Assembly: GCA_964393405.1 (NCBI GenBank)
Contig: CAYMTR010000009.1
Span: 1-64,000, forward strand
Source of the DNA: CAYMTR01 sp964393405
GTDB taxonomy: Bacteria > Bacteroidota > Bacteroidia > Bacteroidales > Prolixibacteraceae
Direction: 5' to 3'
DNA: 64,000 nt
Program-made: the position numbers and the translations under genes
The notes under the pieces: model-generated
The model's database searches: none
What the model was told of the DNA's origin: nothing
What the model saw: the letters and a program-made list of their open reading frames with translations, nothing else
Part shown: piece after piece, positions 52,081 to 61,847 of the stretch
Layout: each line of letters opens with the position of its first letter
Numbering within the stretch: the stretch's first letter is position 1

Positions 52081-54591
52081 ATGTCTGATAGCGAAAGAAT
52101 TATTCAAATTAACATCGAGGAGCAAATGAAATCGGCATACATTGATTATTCAATGTCTGTTATAGTTTCGCGTGCTCTGCCTGATGTACGTGATGGATTT
52201 AAGCCTGTTCACAGGAGAGTATTATATGGGATGAACGATCTTGGCATTGTTGCCGGAAAGCCATTTAAAAAGTCTGCCAGGATAGTAGGGGAAGTATTAG
52301 GTAAGTACCACCCTCATGGGGATTCATCTGTATATATGGCCATGGTAAGAATGGCACAGGATTGGTCATTACGATATACACTAGTAGAGGGTCAAGGGAA
52401 CTTTGGGTCGGTAGACGGCGATAGTCCTGCAGCCATGAGGTATACAGAAGCCAGGCTTTCAAAGATTGCAGAAGAAACGTTAGCTGATCTTGAAAAGAAC
52501 ACAGTAGATTTTCAGCCCAATTTCGATGAGTCATTGAAAGAGCCAACAGTATTACCAACAAGAATACCAAATTTACTTGTTAACGGAGCATCTGGTATAG
52601 CGGTTGGTATGGCAACAAACATGCCACCTCACAATCTTTCCGATACAGTAGATGCAGTGATTGCATATATTGATAATCGTGAAATAGAAATTGATCAATT
52701 GATTGAAATCATAAAAGCTCCTGACTTCCCAACAGGAGGAATAATTTATGGTTATCAAGGAGTTAAGGAGTCATATCATACAGGAAGGGGTAGAATTGTT
52801 GTTCGTGGAAAAGCTCACATCGAAACTACATCAACAGGAAGAGAAAAAATTATAATCACTGAAATTCCATATCAGGTCAACAAAGCAGAGCTCATTATAA
52901 AAATCGCAGAGTTGGTCAATGAGAAAAGAATTGAGGGTATTTCAAACGTCAACGACGAGTCAGACAGAAGTGGTATGCGCATTGTAATCGACATCAAAAG
53001 AGATGAGATTTCAAATGTTGTACTTAATAAACTGTATAAACTGACATTATTGCAATCTGCGTTTGGAGTTAACAATATCGCACTTGTAAAAGGCAGACCA
53101 CGATTGCTTAACCTCAAGCAACTTATCAAGTATTTTGTTGAGCATAGACATGATGTTGTCGTCCGCAGAACTCAATTTGAACTAGATCAGGCAGAAAAGC
53201 GTGCGCACATACTTGAAGGTTTAATAATTGCCAGTGACAATATAGATGAAGTAATATCAATCATCAGATCGTCGAACAATGCAGACGTAGCCAGAGAAAG
53301 GCTCATTGAAAGGTTTGAACTTTCTGAGTTACAGGCCAGAGCAATTGTAGAGATGAGGTTAAGGCAACTTACAGGCCTTGAACAAGAAAAGCTTCGTGCT
53401 GAATATGAAGATATTCTTAAGCTAATTGAGCATTTAAAAGAAATCCTTGCAGATGAATCGTTAAGGATGGAAATAATTAAGAAGGAGCTTATAGAAGTAA
53501 AAGAAGCCTACAAGGATGAAAGGAGAACAGAAATAGTTCCTAATGCTGAAGAGTTCATCCCTGAAGATTTTTATGCTGATGATGAAATGTTAATAACAAT
53601 ATCACATCTTGGATATATTAAAAGGACTCCTCTAACTGAATTCAGAACTCAGGGAAGGGGAGGGGTAGGCTCCAAGGGAGGAGCTACTCGAGATGAAGAT
53701 TTCCTTGAACATATGTTTTCAGCCACAAACCACAATACCCTACTTTTGTTTACAGAAAAAGGTAAATGCTTCTGGCTAAAGGTATATCAGATTCCTGAAG
53801 GATCAAGAACTTCTAAGGGTCGTGCAATACAAAACCTTTTGAATATAGAGCAAGATGACAAAGTAATGGCCTATATTAATGTAAATAAACTTGATGATGA
53901 AGAATACATTAATAATAATTACATCATACTTTGTACTAAGAACGGAATAATAAAGAAAACTTCATTAGAAGCATACTCACGCCCTCGACAAAACGGTGTT
54001 AATGCAATTACCATAAGGGAAGGGGACCAACTTCTTGAAGCCAAGCTAACAAATGGTAAAAATGAGATTATGCTTGCAGTTCGTTCCGGTAAGGCAATAA
54101 GATTTAATGAAAGTGCAGTTAGAGCAATAGGTAGGACAGCTTCAGGAGTAAGAGGAGTTACCCTTTCAGAAGGAGATGAAGTAATTGGCATGATATGTGT
54201 TGAAGAAGAATCTGAAGATGTAATGGTAGTATCTGAAAATGGTTACGGCAAACGGTCGAAGATTGAAGATTACCGGGTAACCAATAGGGGAGGTAAAGGA
54301 GTTAAAACTATTAACATTACAGAAAAGACCGGAAAACTTGTTGCAATTAAAAGTGTGACTGACAACGATGACCTTATGATAATTACTGAAAACGGAATGA
54401 CAATAAGGTTAGCTATAGGGTTAGTGAGATTGATGGGAAGGACTGCACAGGGAGTTAGGCTCATTAATTTGAAGGAAAACTCTACAATTGCCTCAGTAGC
54501 AAGAGTTAGCAAAAGTGAGGACATTGATGAAAACGAAGAAAATATTGTTGTAGAAAATATTGATAATGAGGAAATAAATAGTGAGGAATAA
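52081..54591 (+). CDS. gyrA: DNA gyrase subunit A
   Basis: The 836-residue protein carries the full N-terminal breakage-rejoining domain with catalytic Tyr121 (AAMRYTEARLSKIAEE), HPHGDSSVY in the quinolone-determining region, and the six-bladed beta-pinwheel CTD (about 500-800). The gyrase hallmark GA-box-like GRGGVGSKGG is present near residue 523. With GyrB it introduces negative supercoils. The sequence before it contains TAATTTTG (52029-52036), like a -7 element, 44 bp upstream. It is followed 47 bp later by a TPR-protein gene, an order found in other Bacteroidota. Confidence 0.98.
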   Translation: MSDSERIIQINIEEQMKSAYIDYSMSVIVSRALPDVRDGFKPVHRRVLYGMNDLGIVAGKPFKKSARIVGEVLGKYHPHGDSSVYMAMVRMAQDWSLRYTLVEGQGNFGSVDGDSPAAMRYTEARLSKIAEETLADLEKNTVDFQPNFDESLKEPTVLPTRIPNLLVNGASGIAVGMATNMPPHNLSDTVDAVIAYIDNREIEIDQLIEIIKAPDFPTGGIIYGYQGVKESYHTGRGRIVVRGKAHIETTSTGREKIIITEIPYQVNKAELIIKIAELVNEKRIEGISNVNDESDRSGMRIVIDIKRDEISNVVLNKLYKLTLLQSAFGVNNIALVKGRPRLLNLKQLIKYFVEHRHDVVVRRTQFELDQAEKRAHILEGLIIASDNIDEVISIIRSSNNADVARERLIERFELSELQARAIVEMRLRQLTGLEQEKLRAEYEDILKLIEHLKEILADESLRMEIIKKELIEVKEAYKDERRTEIVPNAEEFIPEDFYADDEMLITISHLGYIKRTPLTEFRTQGRGGVGSKGGATRDEDFLEHMFSATNHNTLLLFTEKGKCFWLKVYQIPEGSRTSKGRAIQNLLNIEQDDKVMAYINVNKLDDEEYINNNYIILCTKNGIIKKTSLEAYSRPRQNGVNAITIREGDQLLEAKLTNGKNEIMLAVRSGKAIRFNESAVRAIGRTASGVRGVTLSEGDEVIGMICVEEESEDVMVVSENGYGKRSKIEDYRVTNRGGKGVKTINITEKTGKLVAIKSVTDNDDLMIITENGMTIRLAIGLVRLMGRTAQGVRLINLKENSTIASVARVSKSEDIDENEENIVVENIDNEEINSEE

Positions 54592-54638
54592 ATAATATTT
54601 ATATTTTTGCACAAATAATCATCAAATAAGAATTAGTT

Positions 54639-55817
54639 ATGAAAAAATTAGTAACACTTTTATCGTTATTGATTGTTGTTTTTTCAGCGTTTGCTCAAAA
54701 AGGGAAAGTTACAACTGCCATCAGTTATAAAGATGCAGGAGAAATCCAAAAAGCATATGAAGCAATAACGGAGGCTTTAAATCCCAATAATCCGCAAGCA
54801 GAAAAATCAATACCTTGGCCTAAATCATGGGAAGTTAAGGGTCAGATTTTGCAAGAAGTTTACAGAAAGGGAATAACCGACCTTGTAGAAGAGCCACTTT
54901 TTGAAGCTTTTGAATCATACAAAAAAGCCATAGAGCTTGATGATAAAAATAAATATGCGAAAAGTCTGATTATTGACCTGACTTTCTTACAGACTGATTT
55001 GTCAAATTATGCAGTTTCAAGTTATGAAAAGCAAAGATTTGATGCATCATTAAAATGCTTTGAAACTTACATGGACATTTCAGCATTGCCAATAATGAAA
55101 CAAAACGCTCCGTCACAAGCAATTGATACAGCGATAGTTTACAATGCCGGTCTTGCAGCGTTTAAAGCAAAAAATTGGGAAAAGGCTATCAGTTACTTTA
55201 CCCAATCAGCTGATAACCATTACAATGAATCAGCATGTTATCATTTTAAATATCAAGCTTATCAGGCAAATGGAGATACTCTTCAATCGCTAACTACATT
55301 AAAGGAAGGATTCCAGAAATTTCCAAACGATGAAGTTATGCTTGTAGAAATTATCAATTTCTACATCAGCAAAAACAAGTCTGATGAAGCAATAAAGTAT
55401 ATTGACATGGCGATCAAAGAGAAACCTGAAAATTCATCTTTATATACAGCTAAGGGCGCCATGCTTGAAAAGCTAGGAGATCCTGATGGAGCTATTGAAA
55501 TGTATAAAGAATCGATAAAGGTTGACAGTACTCAGTTTACACCATATTATAATTTGAGTGTAATTCATTACAATCGTGGTGTTGAAGTTATTAATTCAGC
55601 AGGTCAGATTCCTCCAAGTCAGAGTGATAAATACAATGCAGAGATGGAAAAGGCAAAGAATCACTTTAGAATTTCATTACCATATGTAGAAAAAGCATAT
55701 TCAATTGATTCATCTGAAGTTGCTATCATGGAATCATTAAGGACAATCTACTATAGGTTGCAGATGAATGATAAATACATGGAAATGAATAAGAAAATTC
55801 AAGGATTAAAACAATAA
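54639..55817 (+). CDS. secreted tetratricopeptide-repeat protein
   Basis: The 392-residue protein has a signal peptide (ending VFSAFAQ, about residue 20) and TPR-like helical pairs, clearest at about 165-330 (KNWEKAISYFTQSADNHYNE, KSDEAIKYIDMAIKEKPENS, GDPDGAIEMYKESIKVDSTQ). It is probably periplasmic or outer-membrane associated and mediates protein contacts. It follows gyrA directly, a conserved neighbourhood in the phylum, but no function is proven. A terminator follows. Confidence 0.9.
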   Translation: MKKLVTLLSLLIVVFSAFAQKGKVTTAISYKDAGEIQKAYEAITEALNPNNPQAEKSIPWPKSWEVKGQILQEVYRKGITDLVEEPLFEAFESYKKAIELDDKNKYAKSLIIDLTFLQTDLSNYAVSSYEKQRFDASLKCFETYMDISALPIMKQNAPSQAIDTAIVYNAGLAAFKAKNWEKAISYFTQSADNHYNESACYHFKYQAYQANGDTLQSLTTLKEGFQKFPNDEVMLVEIINFYISKNKSDEAIKYIDMAIKEKPENSSLYTAKGAMLEKLGDPDGAIEMYKESIKVDSTQFTPYYNLSVIHYNRGVEVINSAGQIPPSQSDKYNAEMEKAKNHFRISLPYVEKAYSIDSSEVAIMESLRTIYYRLQMNDKYMEMNKKIQGLKQ

Positions 55818-55827
55818 GTAATAAATC

Positions 55828-55855
55828 AAAAACCGGACTTAGTTCCGGTTTTTTT
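55828..55855 (+). terminator. rho-independent terminator after the gyrA-TPR unit
   Basis: AAAAACCGGA (55828-55837) and TCCGGTTTTT (55844-55853) form a 10-bp stem with a 6-base loop and a T-run to 55855. On the minus strand the same hairpin ends in TTTTTGATTT, so it may also serve convergent mgsA. Confidence 0.9.
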
Positions 55856-56014
55856 GCATATATAAAAATAACATAATATCAATTATAAGACAAGGGTGTT
55901 ATTCCAATTAAATTGAGTTAAGGACTCTTCAGATTGTGGGAATTCGCATTCAGGGCAAGAATTAATTCAAATATACAAATCTCAGCGACTTTAAAAAATT
56001 TAAAAGAAGACTAT

Positions 56015-56479
56015 TTAAGGAATAATTCTTTTAATGTATTCTGAGTAATCTTTAAGAATTGGTTCATAATCTTTGTGAAATAATGAACTGGAAACAACAA
56101 AATCAGCAGTTGATCTGTTAGTCGCCGTAGGTATATTATACAAAGCACAAATTCGTAGCAAGGCTTTTACATCAACGTCATGTGGCTGAGGTTGCATTGG
56201 ATCCCAGAAAAATATAACAATGTCAACGCGTCGTTCAGCAATCATAGCTCCAAGTTGTTGGTCACCGCCAAGTGGTCCTGACTTAAGTTTAATTACTTCA
56301 GGAGGAATTGTCTCATTTTCACTGCATTTCTGTTTCAATGTGTGTTCAATCATTGAACCGGTAGTTCCAGTACAAACTAAAACATGAGGAGCCAATTCTT
56401 TCCAATTATAAGCAACCCATTCTACCATATCAGCTTTTCTGTTATCGTGAGCAACAATGCCTATCGTTTTTTTTCTCAT
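56015..56479 (-). CDS. mgsA: methylglyoxal synthase
   Basis: From the ATG at 56479 (an in-frame ATG at 56494 is possible) the product is 154 residues: KTIGIVAHDNRKADMVEW, CTGTTGSMI, and SGPLGGDQQLGAMIAE, which holds the catalytic Asp. IFFWDPMQPQPHDVDVKALL is conserved. It converts dihydroxyacetone phosphate to methylglyoxal and phosphate, a bypass relieving sugar-phosphate stress. Its start follows one base after the stop of the glucosaminidase-domain gene, so the two are co-transcribed. Confidence 0.95.
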   Translation of the reverse strand: MRKKTIGIVAHDNRKADMVEWVAYNWKELAPHVLVCTGTTGSMIEHTLKQKCSENETIPPEVIKLKSGPLGGDQQLGAMIAERRVDIVIFFWDPMQPQPHDVDVKALLRICALYNIPTATNRSTADFVVSSSLFHKDYEPILKDYSEYIKRIIP

Positions 56480-56480
56480 T

Positions 56481-57401
56481 TTAAATTCTTTCATTCCAAT
56501 AATCTTTAACATAATAAGGAATTTCACCTTCACATAATTTCTTAACAATATAGCAAAGGCTTCCTTTTTTGTAAATATAAGTATCGTCTAGTTTACATTT
56601 GTCATATTTTTCGAGATCATTCCAAATAATCACTTGTTTTAACATTTTCTTATATTCATCCCCTGCTGTTGAATATTTATTAAGCTCGTTGATCAATTGG
56701 TAGACACTGGCTTCCTCAAATCTTTTAGCTCTGAGTTTCTTGTAAGCTCTATTTTTGCCAATTGTCAAAAAATAATGATCAACAGATTGATAAATATTTT
56801 CGTATTTTTTCATAAATATCCTTCCACCTTCAGGATATGAGTTATATGCTTTCAATGAATTTTTGTCAGATTTGCTGGAAATAATACCAAAAAGATTATA
56901 GCCTTCTATCGCAAACCTCGATTGTCCCCAGCCTGATTCTAATGCTGCCTGAGCAAGAACTAAGCTTGTTGGATGTTCCTTCAGATGTACCAGTAGATCA
57001 CTGGGTTTATTCGCATCGTATTTTGCCATAAGGCTATCAAGAAGTGAATGTTCTCTAATATGAATTGTATCTCCGCTTTCAATTTTCTTTAAAATTCGGT
57101 CTACCCTTCTATAGTCCATTTGAATGTGAAATTTTACAATTAAAATAGCAGGAAGCACCTGACTTATGAATTGCAGTTTCTTGTCAGAAATAGAAGATAA
57201 ATCATCAATAAGCAAAGTATCGTAAAGAACAGGAACGACAATAGAATCATTCACCTGAATTATTTGGGATATACTATCAAGCTTTATTTCTTTTATTCTC
57301 AGGTCAACAGGAATATTCTTTTCATCACAAGAAATAAAAAGTGAGCCCAAAAGTATAATAATGAAAAATATACTTATTTTCAAATGTTTAAGTATTCTCA
57401 A
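56481..57401 (-). CDS. glucosaminidase-domain lipoprotein (Bax/FlgJ type)
   Basis: The 306-residue lipoprotein (signal ends SLFISC, Cys25) has a mannosyl-glycoprotein endo-beta-N-acetylglucosaminidase domain (about 135-270). The stretch PTSLVLAQAALESGWGQSRF with catalytic Glu, then IEGYNLFGI, and RAYKKLRAKRF are typical. It is likely a periplasmic peptidoglycan hydrolase. The N-terminal 100 residues are of unknown fold. It ends one base before the mgsA start and is the first gene of the pair. Confidence 0.9.
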   Translation of the reverse strand: MRILKHLKISIFFIIILLGSLFISCDEKNIPVDLRIKEIKLDSISQIIQVNDSIVVPVLYDTLLIDDLSSISDKKLQFISQVLPAILIVKFHIQMDYRRVDRILKKIESGDTIHIREHSLLDSLMAKYDANKPSDLLVHLKEHPTSLVLAQAALESGWGQSRFAIEGYNLFGIISSKSDKNSLKAYNSYPEGGRIFMKKYENIYQSVDHYFLTIGKNRAYKKLRAKRFEEASVYQLINELNKYSTAGDEYKKMLKQVIIWNDLEKYDKCKLDDTYIYKKGSLCYIVKKLCEGEIPYYVKDYWNERI

Positions 57402-57510
57402 TACATATAAGTATTAAATTCTACACAAAACAAAGCTAAGAGGATTTTAATAAAATTCAAAAGATTAATGTTTACTAGAAAATAATTAAAAATTAAATCT
57501 TTGTTAAAAT

Positions 57511-58794
57511 CTAATTGTATAAACAAAGAAGGTCAACATCAGGCCAACTGTCGACTTTATTTAGAATTTTCCTCATTTCTCTGGCAACAATCCTAGAAAA
57601 ATAAGGTCCTTTCCAAGTACTCGTATTAGATAAAAACACCCATTCAGTACCGTCATTTCCTCGATACAAAACAGCAGCAGTTCCAGCAAAGGTCCCAGTT
57701 CTGATTATTCCATCATCATGCAGTTCTTTCCATCCTAAGGTCTCTCCCAGCCCACCTGACATTTGGTTAAAGCTTGCCTCAGAAATTATATCTTTAACTT
57801 CATTAAAACCATCAATATGTACTAAAAATTTTGATAAATCTATTGAAGATGCGATCCATCCTCCTGCAGCCCCTAATAGTTTGACATCGTTACCTCCATA
57901 CATCTTAGGAACTAGGGCAGAATCGCCTGTAAATGACATTTTAAAGCAAGAATCGCTTTGATCGTAATAAGTTACTTCCTGAGCATAACGATCTTCAAAA
58001 AGGTTGTTAGCAATTTCCATATCCCTAATTCCCATAGGCTTGAGAATCTCTTTTTTAACCCATTCGTCGTAAGGCTTTTTGGTTACCCTTTCAATTACTT
58101 CACCAAGGAAAAGATATCCCATATTTGAATAACTGTTCATTGTACCTGGCTTAAAATGTAGTCTTCTTTTAATTGCAAACTTTATAAAAGTATCAACAGT
58201 AACTGGAGGCTCAACCTTTACAAGTTCAGCAACCCTCAATGGATTAAACATTGGATCACCATACCTTTGAGTCCATCCTCCTGAATGGTTTAATAAATTT
58301 AAAACTGTAATGTCAAGTAGTTGGGGATCTTTAATATCCAAATATTGTTGATCGTTTATAATACCATCTTTTCCAAAAACTTTGTCATCAAGAGTGATTT
58401 TTCCCTGCTCAACAAGTTTCATAATTGCAACAGCTGTAATCAATTTTGAAACACTAGCAAGTCGAAAAGAATGTTCAGGAGTAGTTTTTATCTTATCTTT
58501 AGTGTTAGCATATCCATAAGCTCTAGAAAATATCAATTTTTCATTTTTAATAATAGCTATAGAAATACCCCTAAGACTATAAAATTGTCTAAATCGCTCA
58601 AACTCTTCATCTACATAATTCGATTTATCAAATGCCGACAATTCCTTAATCATTAATTTTCTTATTGGATCGGAATAAACGAATGAGTCTTGGGATTCTG
58701 AACTTCTGTTGTATAAAAAAGATTGTAAAGGATAAAAAAATACAATCAGAAATACTATAATCAATTTTAAATTTCTTCTTTTCATTGGTAACAT
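57511..58794 (-). CDS. beta-lactamase-fold serine hydrolase
   Basis: The 427-residue protein (start at 58794, or 58785) has an N-terminal hydrophobic signal/anchor (about 12-28) and a class C beta-lactamase fold: SVSK with catalytic Ser (LASVSKLITAVAIMKLVEQ), Y-x-N as YSNMGYLFLGEV, and GLGETLGWKELHDDG with later strands toward the C-terminus. The C-terminal HxG motif is unclear (RTGTFAGTAAVLY). It lies 17 bp after pyrD and is probably transcribed with it. The substrate is unknown. Confidence 0.88.
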   Translation of the reverse strand: MLPMKRRNLKLIIVFLIVFFYPLQSFLYNRSSESQDSFVYSDPIRKLMIKELSAFDKSNYVDEEFERFRQFYSLRGISIAIIKNEKLIFSRAYGYANTKDKIKTTPEHSFRLASVSKLITAVAIMKLVEQGKITLDDKVFGKDGIINDQQYLDIKDPQLLDITVLNLLNHSGGWTQRYGDPMFNPLRVAELVKVEPPVTVDTFIKFAIKRRLHFKPGTMNSYSNMGYLFLGEVIERVTKKPYDEWVKKEILKPMGIRDMEIANNLFEDRYAQEVTYYDQSDSCFKMSFTGDSALVPKMYGGNDVKLLGAAGGWIASSIDLSKFLVHIDGFNEVKDIISEASFNQMSGGLGETLGWKELHDDGIIRTGTFAGTAAVLYRGNDGTEWVFLSNTSTWKGPYFSRIVAREMRKILNKVDSWPDVDLLCLYN

Positions 58795-58811
58795 TTGTAA
58801 ACTATATAGAA

Positions 58812-59723
58812 TTACATTTGTAATCCTCCGATTAAGTCGCTTATTGACTGTATGTTGTGTCTGTCCAAATATTCGTTTATACCTTCAACTACTTCAAGTG
58901 CAGTCATTGGATTTATAAAATTAGCAGTACCTATCTGAACGGCTGAGGCTCCAGCTAGAATAAACTCAATTGCGTCAGTAGCATTCATTATACCCCCAAG
59001 TCCAATAACCGGCACATTTACAGACTTGTAAACCTGCCAGACCATCCTGAGAGCTATTGGTTTAATTGCAGGACCGGACAAGCCTCCAGTAATTGTTGAT
59101 AACTTTGGTCTTCTGTTTTCAGCGTCTATGGCCATTCCTAAGAAAGTATTGGTAAGAGAGACGCTATCTGCCCCCCCGTTAACAACAGCTCTGGCAATCT
59201 CAGATATATCAGTAACATTGGGTGAAAGCTTGACTATCAAAGTTTTGTCGTAAACACGTCTAACCTCTTTAGTAACCTTTTCAGCCATTGCCGCATCTGT
59301 TCCAAAAGCCATGCCCCCCTGTTTTACGTTAGGACAAGAAATATTCAACTCAATAGCAGGGATCTTATCTAGCTCGTTGATGACTTTAGTGAGTTCAATA
59401 TATTCATCAATCGATGAACCGTTTACGTTGATAATAACGTTAGTGTCGTATTTTTTCACTGTAGGATAGATGTTTTTGCAGAAATAATCTATCCCTTTGT
59501 TCTGTAGGCCAACAGCATTAAGCATACCGGAACTAGTTTCTGCCATCCTAGGATAATCGTTACCTTCGCGATAATGTAGAGTTGTACCTTTTAAAATAAT
59601 ACCGCCTAAAAGGTCAACATCAAAAAAATCATCAAACTCGGCACCATTTCCAAAAGTACCCGAAGCTGTTATAACCGGATTTTTAAGATCCAGTTCATGT
59701 ATTTTTATCCTTAAATCTGCCAT
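58812..59723 (-). CDS. pyrD: dihydroorotate dehydrogenase, type 1B catalytic subunit
   Basis: The 303-residue protein begins ADLRIKIHELDLKNPVITAS GTFGNG and carries the class 1 active-site Cys in IELNISCPNVKQGGMAFGTD, with FMN-binding VIGLGGIMNATDAIEFILAG and GASAVQIGTANF. It oxidises dihydroorotate to orotate in pyrimidine synthesis, with electrons passing to the PyrK subunit and then NAD. The start overlaps the pyrK stop by 13 bp. Confidence 0.97.
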   Translation of the reverse strand: MADLRIKIHELDLKNPVITASGTFGNGAEFDDFFDVDLLGGIILKGTTLHYREGNDYPRMAETSSGMLNAVGLQNKGIDYFCKNIYPTVKKYDTNVIINVNGSSIDEYIELTKVINELDKIPAIELNISCPNVKQGGMAFGTDAAMAEKVTKEVRRVYDKTLIVKLSPNVTDISEIARAVVNGGADSVSLTNTFLGMAIDAENRRPKLSTITGGLSGPAIKPIALRMVWQVYKSVNVPVIGLGGIMNATDAIEFILAGASAVQIGTANFINPMTALEVVEGINEYLDRHNIQSISDLIGGLQM

Positions 59724-60487
59724 TGGAGTTCGTTTACATTAAAAACAGGTCCTTCAGTACAAACACATTTGTTGCCATCATTAGTTTTCGTAACACAGCA
59801 TAAACACACGCCGAAGCCGCAAGCCATAAGGTTCTCGAGCGATACTTCGCAATCAATTTTCATTGAAATTGCTTTTGCAGCTACAGACTTCATCATCAAT
59901 TCTGGTCCACAACAATAAATTCTGTTAAAACCTTTGGGATCGTTAAAAATTCCATGCTGTACAACAAATCCCTTTTCTCCCAAAGTTCCATCATCTGTTG
60001 TAATATATAGCTCTCCGTTTTTTTCAAATTCATCAATAAGAATATGGTCTTTTGATGAACGAGCTCCAAGCAGAACGTGTACTTCAGCCTTAGCTTTCGT
60101 AGACTCTTTAGCCAAATGCAACATTGGTGCTATGCCTACCCCTCCTCCAACAAGAAGTACCCTTTCGCCAGCAGCAGGCAAGGTAAATCCGTTACCTAAT
60201 GGAAAAACCGTATTTAAGACCTCTCCGGGCTTCATATTTGCAATTTTGGACGTCCCCTTGCCAACTTCCTTGACTAAAATAGAAATTGAATTTAAGCTGT
60301 AATTTACGTCATGTATTGAAAAGGGTCTCCTGAGAAATGTTGATGGAGAATCTTCAACAAGAATATTAACAAATTGACCCGGGTTTATTATTTCCAACTG
60401 TTGCTCATATTTTAGAACAAGCAGATTGTTATTATAATTGAGTTTTTTGTTTTGCAGTATCTCTAAATCAGAAACTCTTTTGTTCAT
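59711..60487 (-). CDS. pyrK: dihydroorotate dehydrogenase electron transfer subunit
   Basis: From the ATG at 60487 the protein is 258 residues: an FAD domain (TFLRRPFSIHDVN), an NAD(P) domain (VLLVGGGVGIAPMLHLAK, GPELMMKSVA) and a C-terminal 2Fe-2S cysteine cluster (CGFGVCLCC..KCVCTEGPVF). It transfers electrons from PyrD to NAD. The start of the longer ORF (60559) has no useful signal. Co-transcribed with pyrD (overlap) and with the XRE regulator (34-bp gap). Confidence 0.96.
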   Translation of the reverse strand: MNKRVSDLEILQNKKLNYNNNLLVLKYEQQLEIINPGQFVNILVEDSPSTFLRRPFSIHDVNYSLNSISILVKEVGKGTSKIANMKPGEVLNTVFPLGNGFTLPAAGERVLLVGGGVGIAPMLHLAKESTKAKAEVHVLLGARSSKDHILIDEFEKNGELYITTDDGTLGEKGFVVQHGIFNDPKGFNRIYCCGPELMMKSVAAKAISMKIDCEVSLENLMACGFGVCLCCVTKTNDGNKCVCTEGPVFNVNELQWQI

Positions 60488-60521
60488 TTGAATATAAATT
60501 TTCCCGGCAAATATAGTATAT

Positions 60522-60965
60522 TTATTCTGCAGGTCGAAAATCTTCGAATGTATGATCACTATAAAATATCAACACTTTAACGATTCGTTTATGATCATGC
60601 TTTAATTCAATAATTTCACTTTTCCCTTTTTCTGATTCTTCTTTAGGTTTAGATTCCTTTTCTATGATATCTGTTTGATTTAACTTTTCAGACACTTGAG
60701 GCTTTTTGACATCTGTAAACAAAGTTTTAGGCACTTGTTCAACTCCATTTTTCTTGTTTATGTAGATATCTCCTTCACCTGTTAAAAGCCATCTTGAATT
60801 AATATTAGAAAAAGATTCAAGAATTTTCTGTATAAAGGAGAATCCTGGATTGTTTCGTCCATTTAGAACATGCGAAACACTTGATCTTTGGACACCAATC
60901 TTATCGGCAAATTCAGCTGCAGAGATATGTTCAGCCTCTATGAATTTTATAATCCTGTCTTTCAT
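60522..60965 (-). CDS. XRE-family regulator upstream of pyrK
   Basis: The 147-residue protein has an N-terminal helix-turn-helix (about residues 1-65: FIEAEHISAAEFADKIGVQR SSVSHVLNGRNNPGFSF) and LLTGEGDIYI, typical of Cro/C1-type regulators. The C-terminal half is charged and low in predicted structure up to a short beta segment (RIVKVLIFYSDHTFEDFRP). It stands first in the regulator-pyrK-pyrD-hydrolase series and may be transcribed with it. Whether it controls pyrimidine genes is not shown. Confidence 0.87.
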   Translation of the reverse strand: MKDRIIKFIEAEHISAAEFADKIGVQRSSVSHVLNGRNNPGFSFIQKILESFSNINSRWLLTGEGDIYINKKNGVEQVPKTLFTDVKKPQVSEKLNQTDIIEKESKPKEESEKGKSEIIELKHDHKRIVKVLIFYSDHTFEDFRPAE

Positions 60966-61847
60966 TTTTGTGGAAGTTACAAAGTTAAATCTTGTGCAGA
61001 ATGAATCCTTTTACAAATGTAATAAATAATTAAACAATGCGAGTTACATTTGTGTTTTCATTGTTGTTTACATTTGTATTGTTGTGTATTCCTCTACACT
61101 TAGTATATCTCAGGCCTAACAGGCATTTAAGCAAAGTACCTGTCCGTGAATTTATCGTTTATATAAATACTCCTATGTATCTGATTATGTGGCATTTTAT
61201 AAATCTAATTCTATATATAAGTGACTAAATACTGAAATAATTCACAATTGTGTAATTGTACTTAAACAAGTATTTGATAAAAAGCACGTTTATCAGCTGG
61301 TAATCAATATCATAGGTTTAATATTCATTGTTCTGCTTAATTAACCTTGAGGCAATTAGAATCTAGATCCATATGTTTATAGTTTTCTAATTAAAAAGAA
61401 GAAATTACACTGATTTCTTGTGTCTAAATGTGAATTCCAGGAGTTTTATTTTTTTTCTAAGGCTATCAGTAAAATTCATTTGTCATCTGATGTAATTCAA
61501 AAGTTTTAGCATTCGCATAATCTAACATTAAAATAATTTCTATAGTAGAATTTATTCTTGCTTATTTTTATAAGGTGCCAATTTGCATGCTCACTTTTTA
61601 TCCCTTCCCCAATTCTCGATTTAAGTGTTTATAATTCGAAAATTCCCTTGTGCAATACGAATTATTTAAGATATAAAATTCTCAAGAGGTTTACTCCTTC
61701 TCTTTTATATTAGAAGTTATTGATATATAAAACAATATGAGAGTATTTATGTGTTAATTATTTCAATCCAAATAGAATATTTAGACTGAAATAATTAATT
61801 CGTTAGAAAAATAAGCTTATTCGAATCCTGAATAATAAAGATTTAGG
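60966..61847. other. gene-poor AT-rich stretch
   Basis: About 880 bp without a convincing gene. The 63-codon frame at 61037-61228 has no recognisable domain, and all other frames are broken. One inverted repeat (61754-61798, 12-bp arms) lies near the end of the outer-membrane gene. I see no tRNA, mobile element or origin signature. Confidence 0.6.
61754..61798 (-). terminator. AT-rich inverted repeat downstream of the outer-membrane protein gene
   Basis: TTAATTATTTCA (61754-61765) and TGAAATAATTAA (61787-61798) match perfectly across a 21-base spacer, 50-94 bp after the stop of the 61848 gene. Its low GC makes a weak terminator; it could instead be a protein site. Confidence 0.3.

Noticed and set aside
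52320..52350. quinolone-resistance allele in the gyrA HPHGDSSVY region
   Set aside because: The key Ser is kept; the following residues fit normal variation in the phylum as I know it.
61037..61228. 63-codon plus-strand frame with a hydrophobic start
   Set aside because: No domain, no neighbouring operon, and AT-rich composition make a chance frame most likely.
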